A stretch of 64,000 nucleotides of DNA from Streptomyces sp. yr375 (GCF_900110755.1 NZ_FOFF01000008.1:179411-243410); one strand, 5' to 3'; positions 23,411 to 32,127 are shown, counted from the stretch's first letter. Made by a program: numbers and translations. Notes: generated from the letters alone by a model not told the origin.

Positions 23411-24493
23411 CTAGAACACCACCACTGCCCGTCCGCCCTTCCCCGCCAGCATGTTGTCGAAGGCGGCCGGGATGTCCTCCAGGGTGATGTGTTCCGTGAC
23501 CAGGGCGGAGAGGTCGAGGCGGCCCGCGCGGACGTGGTCGGCCAGCACCGGGAGGTCCTTCGCCGGGTCGGAGTTGCCGTAGACGCAGCCCGAGAGGGTG
23601 CGGCCCCAGTGGAAGAGTTCCAGGGCGTTGAAGGTGACCTGCTGGTCCTTGCCGCCGATGCCGACGACCGTGGTGCGGCCGCCGCGCCGGGTGGAGTCCC
23701 AGGCCGTGCGGATGGAGACCGCGCGGCCGACGCACTCGATGGCCACGTCGACGCCCTGCTTGCCGGTGAGGGCGCGGATCTCGCGGGCGGTCTGTTCGGA
23801 GGCGACGACGTACTCCGTGGCGCCCGCAGCCCGCGCCAGCTCCTCCTTCTCGGGGGAGACGTCGACGGCGACGATCGTCGACGCGCCCGCGATCCGGGCC
23901 GCCTGGAGGGTGGCGAGGCCGACTCCGCCGGCGCCGAACACGGCGACCGTCTCGCCGGGCAGCACCCGCGCCGAGTGGTGGACGGCGCCGTAGCCGGTGA
24001 GGACCGCGCAGCCGAGGAGGGCCGCGTCCGTGAGGGGGATGCCGTCGGGCAGGGGCAGCGCGCAGGACGCCGGGACGACCGTCTCCTCGGCGAACGCGGC
24101 GACGTTCAGCCCCGGGTGGAGGTCGCGGCCGTCCGTGGTGCGGGCGTACACCTCGGCCGCGCCGTTGAGGGCGTTGACGCACAGCCAGACCTCGCCGAGC
24201 GAGCAGGCGTGGCAACGCCCGCAGGACGGTGCCCAGTTGAGGATGACACCGGTGCCGGGCGCGAGGTGTTCGACGCCCTCGCCGACGGAGACGACCGTGC
24301 CCGCGCCCTCGTGGCCGAGGACGGCCGGGACCGGCACCCGCATGGTGCCGTCGGACAGGGACAGGTCGGAGTGGCAGACCCCGGCGGCGGCGAGCCTGAC
24401 CCGGACCTGGCCGGGGCCCGGCTCCGGAAGCTCGATGCCGGTGATCTCCAACGGTGCCCCGATGGCGGGCAGTACGGCGGCGCGGACCGTCAT
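23411..24493 (-). CDS. Zinc-dependent alcohol dehydrogenase (class III-like)
   Basis: 360-residue zinc MDR enzyme. Catalytic-zinc ligands are in AAGVCHSD and GHEGAGTVV; the structural-zinc cysteines are CGRCHACSLGEVWLC. The Rossmann motif is AVFGAGGVGLATLQAARIAGAS (about residues 184-205), and GCAVLTGYGAVHHSARV and FHWGRTLSGCVYGNSDP follow the NAD/mycothiol-dependent class III pattern. It likely oxidises an alcohol to an aldehyde that the co-transcribed aldehyde dehydrogenase takes further; the two genes are 15 bp apart with ALDH first. ATG 24493. Substrate unknown. Confidence 0.92.
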   Translation of the reverse strand: MTVRAAVLPAIGAPLEITGIELPEPGPGQVRVRLAAAGVCHSDLSLSDGTMRVPVPAVLGHEGAGTVVSVGEGVEHLAPGTGVILNWAPSCGRCHACSLGEVWLCVNALNGAAEVYARTTDGRDLHPGLNVAAFAEETVVPASCALPLPDGIPLTDAALLGCAVLTGYGAVHHSARVLPGETVAVFGAGGVGLATLQAARIAGASTIVAVDVSPEKEELARAAGATEYVVASEQTAREIRALTGKQGVDVAIECVGRAVSIRTAWDSTRRGGRTTVVGIGGKDQQVTFNALELFHWGRTLSGCVYGNSDPAKDLPVLADHVRAGRLDLSALVTEHITLEDIPAAFDNMLAGKGGRAVVVF

Positions 24494-24508
24494 GGTCGAC
24501 TGACTTCC

Positions 24509-25897
24509 TTAGAACTGGAGGGACTTGGTCTGGAGGAACTCGGCGAGGCCGTGCGTGCCGAGTTCCCGGCCGACGCCCGACTGCTTGTAACCGCCGAAGG
24601 GCGCGAGGGGGTTGAACCGGCCGCCGTTGATGTCGACCTGGCCGGTGTCCATTCGGCGGGCGAATACCACCGCCTCCGCCTCGGTGCCGGCCCAGACGGC
24701 CCCCGCGAGACCGTAGACCGTGCCGTTGGCGATCCGCAGGGCATCCTCCTCGTCCTCGTAGCGCAGGAGGGACAGGACCGGGCCGAAGATCTCCTCCTGG
24801 GCGATGGTCATGTCGGGGGTGACGTCCGCGAACACGGTCGGGCTGACGAAGTAGCCCTGTTCGCGCGGGGCTTCGGGGCCACCGGCGACCAGCCGCGCGC
24901 CCTCCGCGACGCCCTTCTCGATGTAACTCCGCACCCGCGCCTGCTGCTTGGCGTTCACGACCGGGCCGATGCGGTCGCCGTACTTGCCGGCCGCCGCCGC
25001 GGCGAGCTCGACCGCCTCGTCGTAGTGGTCGCGGTGGACGAGCATCCGGGTCCAGGCGCTGCACGTCTGGCCCGAGTTGGACATCACGTTGGCGACGCCG
25101 ACGTTGACGGCGCGGGCGAGGTCGGCGCTCGGCAGGATGACGTTGGCGGACTTGCCGCCGAGTTCGAGGGCCACCTTCTTGACCGCGGCGCCGGCCGTCG
25201 CGGCGATCCGACTGCCCACGGCCGTGGAGCCGGTGAAGGAGACCAGGTCGACGCCGGGGTGTTCGGCGAGGGCCTGGCCCGCGACCGGGCCGAGGCCGGT
25301 GACGAGGTTGAAGACACCGGCCGGGACGCCCGCCTCGTGGACGGCCTCCGCGAAGAGCTGCGCGACCAGCGGGGTGTCCTCGGCGGGCTTCAGGACCACC
25401 GTGCAGCCCGCGGCGAGGGCCGGGGCGACCTTCGCGACGATCTGGTGCAGCGGGTAGTTCCACGGGGTGATGGCCCCGACCACGCCGACCGGCTCCTGGT
25501 ACACGGTCGAGTTGCCGACCTTCTCCTCGAAGGCGTGGGTCGCGGCCAGTTCGGCGTAGGAGCCCGCGACCGCGATCGGCACGGCCGCGTGGACCGCCTG
25601 GGAGAAGGGCAGCGGGGAGCCGAGTTCGGCGGTGACCGTCTCGGCGATCTCGTCCTTGCGGGCCGCCAGGACGTCCCGCAGGGCGGCGAGGCGGGCGGCG
25701 CGCTCGGCGGGCGCGGTGGCCGCCCAGCCGGGGAGCGCGGCGCGGGCGGCGCGTACGGCGGCGTCGACGTCCTCGGCGTCGCCCGCCGGGACCCGGGCGA
25801 TGACCTGCTCGTCGGCCGGATCGACGACCTCGATCACTCCCTGACCTGCGGCGGTGCGCCACGCTCCGTCGAGGTAGATGCCGTCGTGTGCCTTCAT
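24509..25897 (-). CDS. Aldehyde dehydrogenase family protein
   Basis: 462-residue NAD(P)-dependent dehydrogenase oxidising aldehydes to acids. Motifs: ITPWNYPLHQIVAKVAPALAAGCTVVLKPAEDTPL (about 140-174), FTGSTAVGSRI, the general-base glutamate in ALELGGKSANV, and the nucleophilic cysteine in NSGQTCSAWTR. The end SGVGRELGTHGLAEFLQTKSLQF is typical. Start ATG 25897 has GGAGGG 6 bp upstream; an earlier frame-open ATG at 25936 overlaps the operator and is unlikely. First gene of the ALDH-ADH operon, with the TetR operator 25935-25953 immediately upstream. Confidence 0.94.
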   Translation of the reverse strand: MKAHDGIYLDGAWRTAAGQGVIEVVDPADEQVIARVPAGDAEDVDAAVRAARAALPGWAATAPAERAARLAALRDVLAARKDEIAETVTAELGSPLPFSQAVHAAVPIAVAGSYAELAATHAFEEKVGNSTVYQEPVGVVGAITPWNYPLHQIVAKVAPALAAGCTVVLKPAEDTPLVAQLFAEAVHEAGVPAGVFNLVTGLGPVAGQALAEHPGVDLVSFTGSTAVGSRIAATAGAAVKKVALELGGKSANVILPSADLARAVNVGVANVMSNSGQTCSAWTRMLVHRDHYDEAVELAAAAAGKYGDRIGPVVNAKQQARVRSYIEKGVAEGARLVAGGPEAPREQGYFVSPTVFADVTPDMTIAQEEIFGPVLSLLRYEDEEDALRIANGTVYGLAGAVWAGTEAEAVVFARRMDTGQVDINGGRFNPLAPFGGYKQSGVGRELGTHGLAEFLQTKSLQF

Positions 25898-25934
25898 GGT
25901 GTTCCCTCCGGGCGGGCCTCGTCGTCCACGCCCC

Positions 25935-25953
25935 AAACTAGCGTCGTTAGTTT
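25935..25953. promoter_or_regulatory. Second copy of the 19-bp AAAYTAGC operator
   Basis: AAACTAGCGTCGTTAGTTT lies 38 bp before the aldehyde dehydrogenase start. It matches the site at 22621-22639 except at five positions, all transitions. It probably overlaps the promoter. Confidence 0.8.
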
Positions 25954-25985
25954 TCCGGCACCAGGGGCCACCGGAGTCACGGGCG

Positions 25986-26012
25986 TCTCAGGGGTCTCAG
26001 GGGTCTCAGGGG
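25986..26012. repeat. Three perfect tandem 9-bp units (tctcagggg)
   Basis: Three exact copies of tctcagggg, followed by degenerate ones up to about 26030, lie between the aldehyde dehydrogenase promoter and the end of the ABC ATPase gene. The two flanking genes are transcribed in the same direction, so this DNA lies downstream of the ATPase stop. Confidence 0.75.
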
Positions 26013-26037
26013 TCCCAAGAGTTCCAGGAGTCCGGCC

Positions 26038-26070
26038 CTCTCACTCGTCTCTCACTCGTCTCTCACTCGT
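26038..26070. repeat. Three perfect tandem 11-bp units spanning the ABC ATPase stop codon
   Basis: Three exact copies of ctctcactcgt. The stop codon of the ATPase gene (minus strand, 26063-26065) is inside the third copy, so the last residues of the protein are encoded by the repeat. Confidence 0.8.
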
Positions 26071-27412
26071 CCAGGTCCGGCAGCCGAGCCGGTGCCGGGC
26101 TGATGCGCTCGCCGTGCTGGTCGAAGACGAAGAGGTGGGCTACGTCGACGAGCAGCGGGATCTGCATGCCGTACCGGAGGTCGAAGTCGGGGGTGGTGCG
26201 GACGACGAGGTCGCCGAGGGTGCGGCCCTCCGGGGTCGTGCGCGGCGGGTCCTGCTGCGACGGCCCGTCCAGGACCCCGACCCGGCCGGCCCGCGGCCCG
26301 CCCGTCCGGCCCCGCAGCCGGCCGAGCACCCCGCCCTCGCGGCGACGGCGGCGGGCGCGGGGCCGGGGCGGGCCCGGGACCGGGCGGGGTGCCTCCAGCT
26401 CCGGTACGAGGGCCGGGCGGGAGCCGGTGTTGAAGTGGACGAGCACCTCGTGGCCCTGGAACTCCACGTGCTCCACCAGGCCGGTGATGTGCGTCTCGCC
26501 GGGCCGGGCGTCGGCCGGGGTGGCGATGCGGACGGCCTCCGAGCGCAGCCCGACGATCACCTCCCGGCCCTGCTGCACGCGCAGCAGCTTGTGGTCCAGG
26601 GAGAAGGGTTCGGGCAGCCTGAGGGCCTGCTTGCCGAGGCTGATCGTCATGGCTCCGTCGAGCGGGGCGCGGACCAGACCGCGCAGGAGGTTGATGCGCG
26701 GGGTGCCGATGAAGGCGGCGACGAACACGTTGCGCGGCAGGGCGTACACCGAGCGCGGGGTGCCGACCTGCTGGAGGACGCCGCCGCGCAGGACGGCGAC
26801 CCGGTCGCCGAGCGACATGGCCTCGGCCTGGTCGTGGGTGACGTAGACCGTGGTGACGCCCAACTCGCGGGTCAGCTTGGATATTTCGGCCCGCAGGTGG
26901 TTGCGGAGTTTGGCGTCGAGGTTGGACAGCGGCTCGTCCATCAGGAAGGCGGAGGGGTGCCGGGCGATGGCCCGGCCCATCGCGACGCGCTGGCGTTCGC
27001 CGCCGGAGAGCTGGCCGGGGAAGCGGTCGAGGAGGTCCTCGATGCCGAGCATCCGGGCGGTGGCGTCCACGCGCGGGGCGGGGTCCGCGCCGGGGGACTC
27101 GATGCGCAGCGGGAAGCCGATGTTGTCGCGGCCGGTCATGTTCGGGTACAGGGCGAAGTTCTGGAAGACCATCGCTATGTCCCGTTCCGAGGGCGGCAGT
27201 TCGTTGGCGTGGACGCCGTCGAGCCGTAACTCGCCCTCGGTGATGTGCTCCAGGCCGGCGATCATTCTGAGCACGGTGGACTTGCCGCAGCCGGAGGGTC
27301 CCAGCAGGACCAGGAACTCGCCGGGCGCGATGTCCAGCGACAGCCGGTCCACGGTCCGGCCGCCGCGGGCGTGGACCTTGCTGACGTCGTGCAGGGAGAT
27401 GGCGCGTGTCAT
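26063..27412 (-). CDS. Sugar-type ABC transporter ATP-binding protein (MalK/UgpC/MsiK-like)
   Basis: 449-residue ATPase of the CUT1 class, which powers sugar or glycerol-phosphate uptake. Walker A GPSGCGKST (about 38-46), Q-loop MVFQNFALYPNMT, signature LSGGERQRVAMGRAIAR, Walker B FLMDEPLSNLDAKLR and H-loop VYVTHDQAEAMSLGDRVAV are intact. The C-terminal TOBE region is interrupted by about 45 Arg/Gly/Pro-rich residues (VPGPPRPRARRRRREGG and beyond, about 340-390), making it longer than MsiK (about 378). No permease or binding-protein genes are adjacent, so it may serve several importers, as MsiK does. ATG 27412. Confidence 0.9.
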   Translation of the reverse strand: MTRAISLHDVSKVHARGGRTVDRLSLDIAPGEFLVLLGPSGCGKSTVLRMIAGLEHITEGELRLDGVHANELPPSERDIAMVFQNFALYPNMTGRDNIGFPLRIESPGADPAPRVDATARMLGIEDLLDRFPGQLSGGERQRVAMGRAIARHPSAFLMDEPLSNLDAKLRNHLRAEISKLTRELGVTTVYVTHDQAEAMSLGDRVAVLRGGVLQQVGTPRSVYALPRNVFVAAFIGTPRINLLRGLVRAPLDGAMTISLGKQALRLPEPFSLDHKLLRVQQGREVIVGLRSEAVRIATPADARPGETHITGLVEHVEFQGHEVLVHFNTGSRPALVPELEAPRPVPGPPRPRARRRRREGGVLGRLRGRTGGPRAGRVGVLDGPSQQDPPRTTPEGRTLGDLVVRTTPDFDLRYGMQIPLLVDVAHLFVFDQHGERISPAPARLPDLDE

Positions 27413-27601
27413 GTGAAGTGTCCCCGGGGGCTCGCTAGGGCGCTGGTGCTCCGCGATCCGATCCGCCCCGCACGGTTCGAACGAGGCTTGCGAGTCACGG
27501 AAGTTAACGGACTGTACGCGGCCGGGGGAAGAGATGGGGCCGGATCGGACACTCCCGTCCGACAGATGAGAAAGATGAGAAACCGGACTGCCTGGTTCAG
27601 C

Positions 27602-28342
27602 TCAGCGCGTGGCCGTCAGGTGGGCGAAGACGACGACGTTGCTGGTGTATCCCGTCGCGTGCCGGAAGAGGCCCCCGCAGGTGAGCACGCGCAGCTCGGG
27701 GCGCTTGGTGGGGCCGTACACCTCCTTGTCGGGGAAGGTGGCCTTGTCGAAGACCCGCACCCGGTCGACGGTGTAGACGGCGGTGCGGCCGTCGGCGCGC
27801 CGGGCCTCGATCCGGGCGCCCCGGGGGACGCGCGCGAGACCGGCGAAGACCGCCGGGCCGGTCTTGGTGTCGCGGTGCCCGACGGCGATGGCCGCGCCCC
27901 GCTCCCCCGGTGTGGGACCGCCGGCGTACCAGCCGACGAGTTTCGGTCGGTCGAGCGGCGGGGTCCCGAGGTGCCGGTCGGGGCCGAGCCGCAGCGGGAC
28001 GATCGGCGCGACGATGCCCAGGGACGGCACGCGCAGGATGGTCGCCGGGGAGCGGGGCAGCGGGCTGGGCGGGGGCGTGGGGCGCACCGACGCCTTCGCG
28101 CCCGGTGCCCGGCCCGCTCCTTCCGCGCCGCCTCCGTCCACGCCGCCCCGGTGGGCCGGGTCGGCCGGTGCCCCGTCGGACACCGCCGCTCCGGCCCTCG
28201 CCGGTGCGAGCGGGGCGACGTGCCCCGTGCACCGGACGCCCGCCGTCACCAGGACGACCGCGAACACGGCCGTCCTGGTGAGCCGGAAGGCACGGGTCCG
28301 GTGCCAGGGCCTGCGCCTGCGTGCGCGCCTACGCGGCACCAT
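27602..28342 (-). CDS. Class F sortase
   Basis: 246-residue membrane-anchored cysteine transpeptidase. The N-terminus is strongly basic (RRRARRRRPWHRTRAFR), followed by a hydrophobic anchor (about 23-38) and a Pro/Ala-rich linker. The catalytic triad can be read: His in IAVGHRDTKTGP, Cys in RVLTCGGLF and Arg in FRHATGYTSNVVVFAHL. Class F sortases of actinobacteria join surface proteins to the cell envelope or act on their own substrates. Its start overlaps the end of the upstream gene by 14 bp, and that gene encodes a protein with a sorting-like C-terminus, its likely client. Confidence 0.88.
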   Translation of the reverse strand: MVPRRRARRRRPWHRTRAFRLTRTAVFAVVLVTAGVRCTGHVAPLAPARAGAAVSDGAPADPAHRGGVDGGGAEGAGRAPGAKASVRPTPPPSPLPRSPATILRVPSLGIVAPIVPLRLGPDRHLGTPPLDRPKLVGWYAGGPTPGERGAAIAVGHRDTKTGPAVFAGLARVPRGARIEARRADGRTAVYTVDRVRVFDKATFPDKEVYGPTKRPELRVLTCGGLFRHATGYTSNVVVFAHLTATR

Positions 28343-29153
28343 GGTTGCGCCGGCGGATCAGTCGGAAGTACGCGGCGCCGCCGACGGCCACCAGACCGAC
28401 GGCCGCGGCTCCGGCCAGCGGGGTGAAGGCCGCCGAGGTATCGGCGAGGCCGCCGCCACCGGCGTGCACGCCGCCCTCCGGGCCGCCCTTCTCGCCGCTC
28501 CAGGCACCGCCGGCCTGGCTGCCGGCCTGGGCACCGGTCTGGCTGCCGGTCTGGGCACCAGTCTGGCCGTTGGCCTGGCTGTCGCCGCCCCGACCGCCGC
28601 CGCCCTGGCCGCCCTGGCCGCCCTGGCCGCCGGGGGCCACGGCCTCGCGGCCGTCGTCGGTGATCGGCCGGTTCGGGCTGCCGGCCGCTTCGCGCTGGCC
28701 GCCGTCGCGCTGGTTCTCACGGCAGTCGATCTTGAAGATCTTCACCTTGGGCGAGGGCACCGCGGGCGCGCCGACGACCGGGACGATGTTCCACTCGAGC
28801 GTGTACGACCCCTCGGCCAGCCCCAGCGTGTCGGTGTGTCCGGCGCCGTCGGTGAGGGTGATGTTGCCGCTCACCGTGGCGGTGTCGGGGGCCGGGGGCC
28901 GCGCCTTGATGGTGTAGGCGACGGTGGTCAGCTCGCCGAAGTTGGCGGCGTCGAGGTAGAACCGGCAGGCCACCGGGTCGTCCTTCGAGACGCCGGTGGG
29001 AACCTGCTCACGGTGGATCCTGATGTCGCCGGCTTCCCCTACGGCCATGGCCGCCGGTGCCGAGAAGCAGGTGAACCCCGCCGCGGCGAGCACCGTGAGG
29101 GCCGTGGCGCCGAGGCGGGAGCCGAGGGCGGGTGGGAGCGTCGAGCTGGACAT
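28329..29153 (-). CDS. Secreted protein with LADTS-type sorting tail
   Basis: 274-residue exported protein. A signal peptide ends near APAAMAVGEA; the body (about 40-140) looks like a beta-sandwich with two cysteines; then comes a low-complexity stalk of GGQ triplets and QTGAQTGSQ-type repeats. The tail is LADTS, a hydrophobic span (AGAAAVGLVAVGGAAYF) and RLIRRRNHGAA, the layout of a cell-wall sorting signal with LADTS instead of LPxTG/LAxTG. Start: the second of two ATGs (29153) is chosen because GGAGG lies 7 bp before it and only 1 bp before the first (29159). Translationally coupled to the class F sortase. Confidence 0.82.
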   Translation of the reverse strand: MSSSTLPPALGSRLGATALTVLAAAGFTCFSAPAAMAVGEAGDIRIHREQVPTGVSKDDPVACRFYLDAANFGELTTVAYTIKARPPAPDTATVSGNITLTDGAGHTDTLGLAEGSYTLEWNIVPVVGAPAVPSPKVKIFKIDCRENQRDGGQREAAGSPNRPITDDGREAVAPGGQGGQGGQGGGGRGGDSQANGQTGAQTGSQTGAQAGSQAGGAWSGEKGGPEGGVHAGGGGLADTSAAFTPLAGAAAVGLVAVGGAAYFRLIRRRNHGAA

Positions 29154-29257
29154 GCGCATTCCTCCGAGTCAGGACGATTTTCATACAAATCGCTCTTGGC
29201 ACCTGACTCTCTTTCACATCGACGCCCTCGGCGGCGGGAGCGCCGCCCGACGCGCCG

Positions 29258-30541
29258 TCAAACATCGCCCGACCGGCGCAACCCGGAGGTGGACGACCGG
29301 CGGGCCCCCGCACCCGCCTCCGCCCCGGCCCCGGCCCCGGCCCCCGCCGGGTCACGGTCGCCGTCCGCGCGCGGCTCCCCCGGCGACCGCAGCGCCACCC
29401 CCGACGACAGCAGCAGCAGCGCGCCCAGCATCACGAAGGGCGCGGCCACGCCCGCGATCCCGGCCACCAGACCGGCGGCGGCGGGCGCGGCGACCTGGCC
29501 GAGCCGGTTGCCGGTGAGGCGCAGCGCGAGGGCGGTGGAGCGAGCGCCGTCCGGGGCCGCCTGGACGACCGTCGTCATGGACAGCGGCTGCCCGACGCCG
29601 AGGCAGAAGCCGAGCAGCGCGAGGATCGCGCCCAGCGCCCAGACCGGCACCGGCAGCGCGATCCCGGCGCACAGCAGGGCCGCGAGCAGACAGGTCACGG
29701 TGAGCAGCAGGGTCCGGCCGAGCAGCCGCAGCAGCGGGGTGAGGACGAGCCGGCAGGCGATGGAGGCGGCGGCGCGGACGCTGAGCAGGGCGCCGACGAC
29801 CGACGGCGCGATGCCCCGGTGTTCGCCGACCACCGGGAGGTAGGCGGTGAGGATGTCGGTCGCGGACAGCACGGAGAGGCTGATGAGGATGCCGGCGGGG
29901 ACGCCCCGCGCGTGCAGGATGCGTCCGACGGGGATGCGATCGCCTTGCCCGGTACGGGACTTGGGCGTCGTATCGCGGTGTTCGACGCGCCACAGCGAGG
30001 TCAGCGCGATCGCGCAGCCCGCGCCCGCGACGAGCAGGGCGAGCGCGCTGCTGTCGGCCATGTCGTCGCCGCCGATCAGCGCTCCGGCGGCGACGGGGCC
30101 GACCAGTTGGCCGAGGGAGGCGCCGATGGTGAAGTGGCCGAAGTTGCGGTCCTGTTCGTGCGGCGCGGACTGGCGGGCGACGAGGGACTGGGAGCCGATG
30201 ACGAAGCACAGGTGCCCGAGCCCCATCACCCCGCTCCACAGGGCCATCGTCCACAGCGAGCCGGCGAGACCGCTGAGTACGCAGCCGCCGGAGATGAGGA
30301 CCACGCCGACGGGCAGTAGGGGCGCGCAGCGGCCGTGGTCGGTGCGGCGGCCGAGCGGGACGGCGGCGAAGAGCGGCAGCAGCGCGTACACGCCCGCGAT
30401 GACGCCGATCGCCCGCTCGTCCGCGCCGAGCGCGAGGGCCCGGTAGGAGACGGCGGGCCGGGCCATCGACACCGCCCCCTGCGCGAAGCCGAAGGCGATG
30501 ACGAGGCGGAGCAGCCAGCCGCGGTGCGTACCGGGCCTCAC
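29258..30541 (-). CDS. MFS transporter
   Basis: 427-residue major facilitator with twelve predicted helices. The loop 2-3 motif is PLGRRTDHGR, a recognisable GxxxDRxGR variant, and the second half begins after a charged loop (VEHRDTTPKSRTGQGDRIP). The C-terminus is a disordered Gly/Ala stretch (DPAGAGAGAGAEAGAGA). Start GTG 30541 has GGAGGAA upstream. It follows the citrate symporter gene by 28 bp on the same strand and may be co-transcribed. Substrate unknown; the fold alone does not separate efflux from uptake. Confidence 0.88.
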   Translation of the reverse strand: MRPGTHRGWLLRLVIAFGFAQGAVSMARPAVSYRALALGADERAIGVIAGVYALLPLFAAVPLGRRTDHGRCAPLLPVGVVLISGGCVLSGLAGSLWTMALWSGVMGLGHLCFVIGSQSLVARQSAPHEQDRNFGHFTIGASLGQLVGPVAAGALIGGDDMADSSALALLVAGAGCAIALTSLWRVEHRDTTPKSRTGQGDRIPVGRILHARGVPAGILISLSVLSATDILTAYLPVVGEHRGIAPSVVGALLSVRAAASIACRLVLTPLLRLLGRTLLLTVTCLLAALLCAGIALPVPVWALGAILALLGFCLGVGQPLSMTTVVQAAPDGARSTALALRLTGNRLGQVAAPAAAGLVAGIAGVAAPFVMLGALLLLSSGVALRSPGEPRADGDRDPAGAGAGAGAEAGAGARRSSTSGLRRSGDV

Positions 30542-30569
30542 AAGTTCCTCCAGTTCTACGGCGGTCGGG

Positions 30570-32003
30570 TCAGATGATCCCGAACAGCAGACCCGCGCCG
30601 AGGATCGCCAGGCAGGTGAGCGCCGCCCACTTCACCACGAACCTCGTGTGGTCGCCGAACTCCACCTTCGCCATGCCGACGAGGACGTAGACGGCCGGAA
30701 CCAGCGGGCTCGACATGTGCAGGGGCTGGCCGACGAGCGAGGCGCGGGCCATCTCCAGCGGCGAGACGCCGTGCGCGGCGCCGGCCTCGGCGAGGACCGG
30801 CAGGACGCCGAAGTAGAAGCCGTCGTTCGACATGAAGTAGGTGAGCGGCAGGCTCAGGACGCCGGTGACGAGCGCCATGTGCGGGCCCATGCCCTCGGGG
30901 ATGACGTCCACCATCCAGGTGGCCATGTGATCGACCATGCCGGTGCCTTGCAGGACGCCGGTGAAGACGGCGGCGGCGAAGACCATGCCGGAGACGTTGA
31001 GGACGTTGTCGGCGTGGGCGGCGAGGCGGGCCTTCTGGTCCGGGATGTGCGGGTAGTTGACGCTGAGGGCGAGCGCGGCGCCGAGCAGGAACAGCACCGG
31101 GATCGGCAGCAACTCCATGATCATGGCGGTCAGCAGCGCGACCGTGAGCAGCGCGTTGAACCAGTACAGCCTGGGGCGCAGGGTGGCCCGGTTCGGGTCG
31201 AGGCCCAGGAAGCCGTCGTCGTCGGACGCGTCGGCGTCACCGCCGAGGGCGGCGGCGGCCGTACCGGAACCCGCCGTCGGGGCAGCGCTCTTGTCGGTGC
31301 CGGAGCCGCCGGCGGCCACGAGAACCGTCTCGGTCCGCTCGGCCTTCTCCTCGGTCTTCTCCTCCACCAGGACCTCGTCGAGGGTCAGCACGCCGAGGCG
31401 GGTGCGCTCGCGGCGGCCGAGGACGTAGGAGAGGGCGAAGACGAAGAGCAGGCCGACGCCCAGCGCCGGGATCATCGGCACGAAGATGTCGCTGGCGTCC
31501 AGTTTCAGCGCGGTGGCGGCGCGGGCCGTCGGGCCGCCCCAAGGCAGCGTGTTCATCACGCCGTTGGCCATGGCCGCGACGCCCGTCATGACGACCAGGC
31601 TCATCTTCAGGCGCTTGTACAGCGGGTACATCGCCGAGACGGTGATCATGAAGGTGGTGGAGCCGTCGCCGTCGAGGGAGACGATCGCTGCGAGCAGCGC
31701 CGTGCCGACGACGATGCGCATCGGGTCGGCCCTGCAGAACTTCAGGATGCCCCGGACGATCGGATCGAAGAGGCCGACGTCGATCATCACACCGAAGTAG
31801 ACGATCGCGAACATGAGCATCGCCGCCGTGGGGGCGAGGCTGGTGACGCCGTCGAGGACGTAGTCGCCGAGCTTGGCGCCCTTCCCGACGAAGACGCAGA
31901 ACAGTGCCGGGATCAGCACGAGTGCCGCGATCGGCGACATCTTCTTCAGCATGATCAGGACCAGGAAGGTCGCGATCATGGCGAAGCCGAGGATGGTCAG
32001 CAT
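30570..32003 (-). CDS. CitMHS-family citrate-metal:proton symporter
   Basis: 477-residue membrane protein beginning MLTILGFAMIATFLVLIMLKKMSPIAALVLIP, diagnostic of the CitMHS family (Bacillus CitM/CitH), which imports citrate complexed to Mg, Ca or other divalent metal. Further blocks: AIVSLDGDGSTTFMITVSAMYPLYKRLKM, NTLPWGGPTARAA, and TYFMSNDGFYFGVLPVLAEAGAAHGVSPLEMARASL. The central cytoplasmic loop (about 215-275) is long and rich in Glu, Ala and Gly. About twelve helices. Start ATG 32003; an ATG at 32039 would add twelve non-hydrophobic residues. S. coelicolor has a Ca/Fe-citrate transporter of this family. A CGTTGACGT direct repeat lies upstream. Confidence 0.93.
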   Translation of the reverse strand: MLTILGFAMIATFLVLIMLKKMSPIAALVLIPALFCVFVGKGAKLGDYVLDGVTSLAPTAAMLMFAIVYFGVMIDVGLFDPIVRGILKFCRADPMRIVVGTALLAAIVSLDGDGSTTFMITVSAMYPLYKRLKMSLVVMTGVAAMANGVMNTLPWGGPTARAATALKLDASDIFVPMIPALGVGLLFVFALSYVLGRRERTRLGVLTLDEVLVEEKTEEKAERTETVLVAAGGSGTDKSAAPTAGSGTAAAALGGDADASDDDGFLGLDPNRATLRPRLYWFNALLTVALLTAMIMELLPIPVLFLLGAALALSVNYPHIPDQKARLAAHADNVLNVSGMVFAAAVFTGVLQGTGMVDHMATWMVDVIPEGMGPHMALVTGVLSLPLTYFMSNDGFYFGVLPVLAEAGAAHGVSPLEMARASLVGQPLHMSSPLVPAVYVLVGMAKVEFGDHTRFVVKWAALTCLAILGAGLLFGII

Positions 32004-32055
32004 GTGTGGATACCTAACGTTCGCCCTTGAACATCCCACCTGGGAGTCGGCGGTC

Positions 32056-32101
32056 CGTTGACGTTAGGTCCGTTCAAACGGTGTTAACAAGACGTTGACG
32101 T
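32056..32101. promoter_or_regulatory. Paired CGTTGACGT sites before the citrate symporter gene
   Basis: CGTTGACGT occurs at 32056-32064 and again at 32093-32101, with an imperfect inverted repeat (CCGTTCAAACGG) between. The block fills the 124-bp gap between the molybdoenzyme stop and the symporter start. It may be an activator site for citM, but binding is a guess from the repeat alone. Confidence 0.4.
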
Positions 32102-32127
32102 GCGAGCAATAAGCGCAAAACTCCAGG

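Noticed and set aside
23312..27229. A 1305-codon open frame on the plus strand
   Set aside because: It runs antisense to the alcohol dehydrogenase, aldehyde dehydrogenase and ABC ATPase genes, which have full domain motifs. Long antisense frames are expected in 72% GC DNA; its product is Gly/Arg/Ala-rich without motifs.
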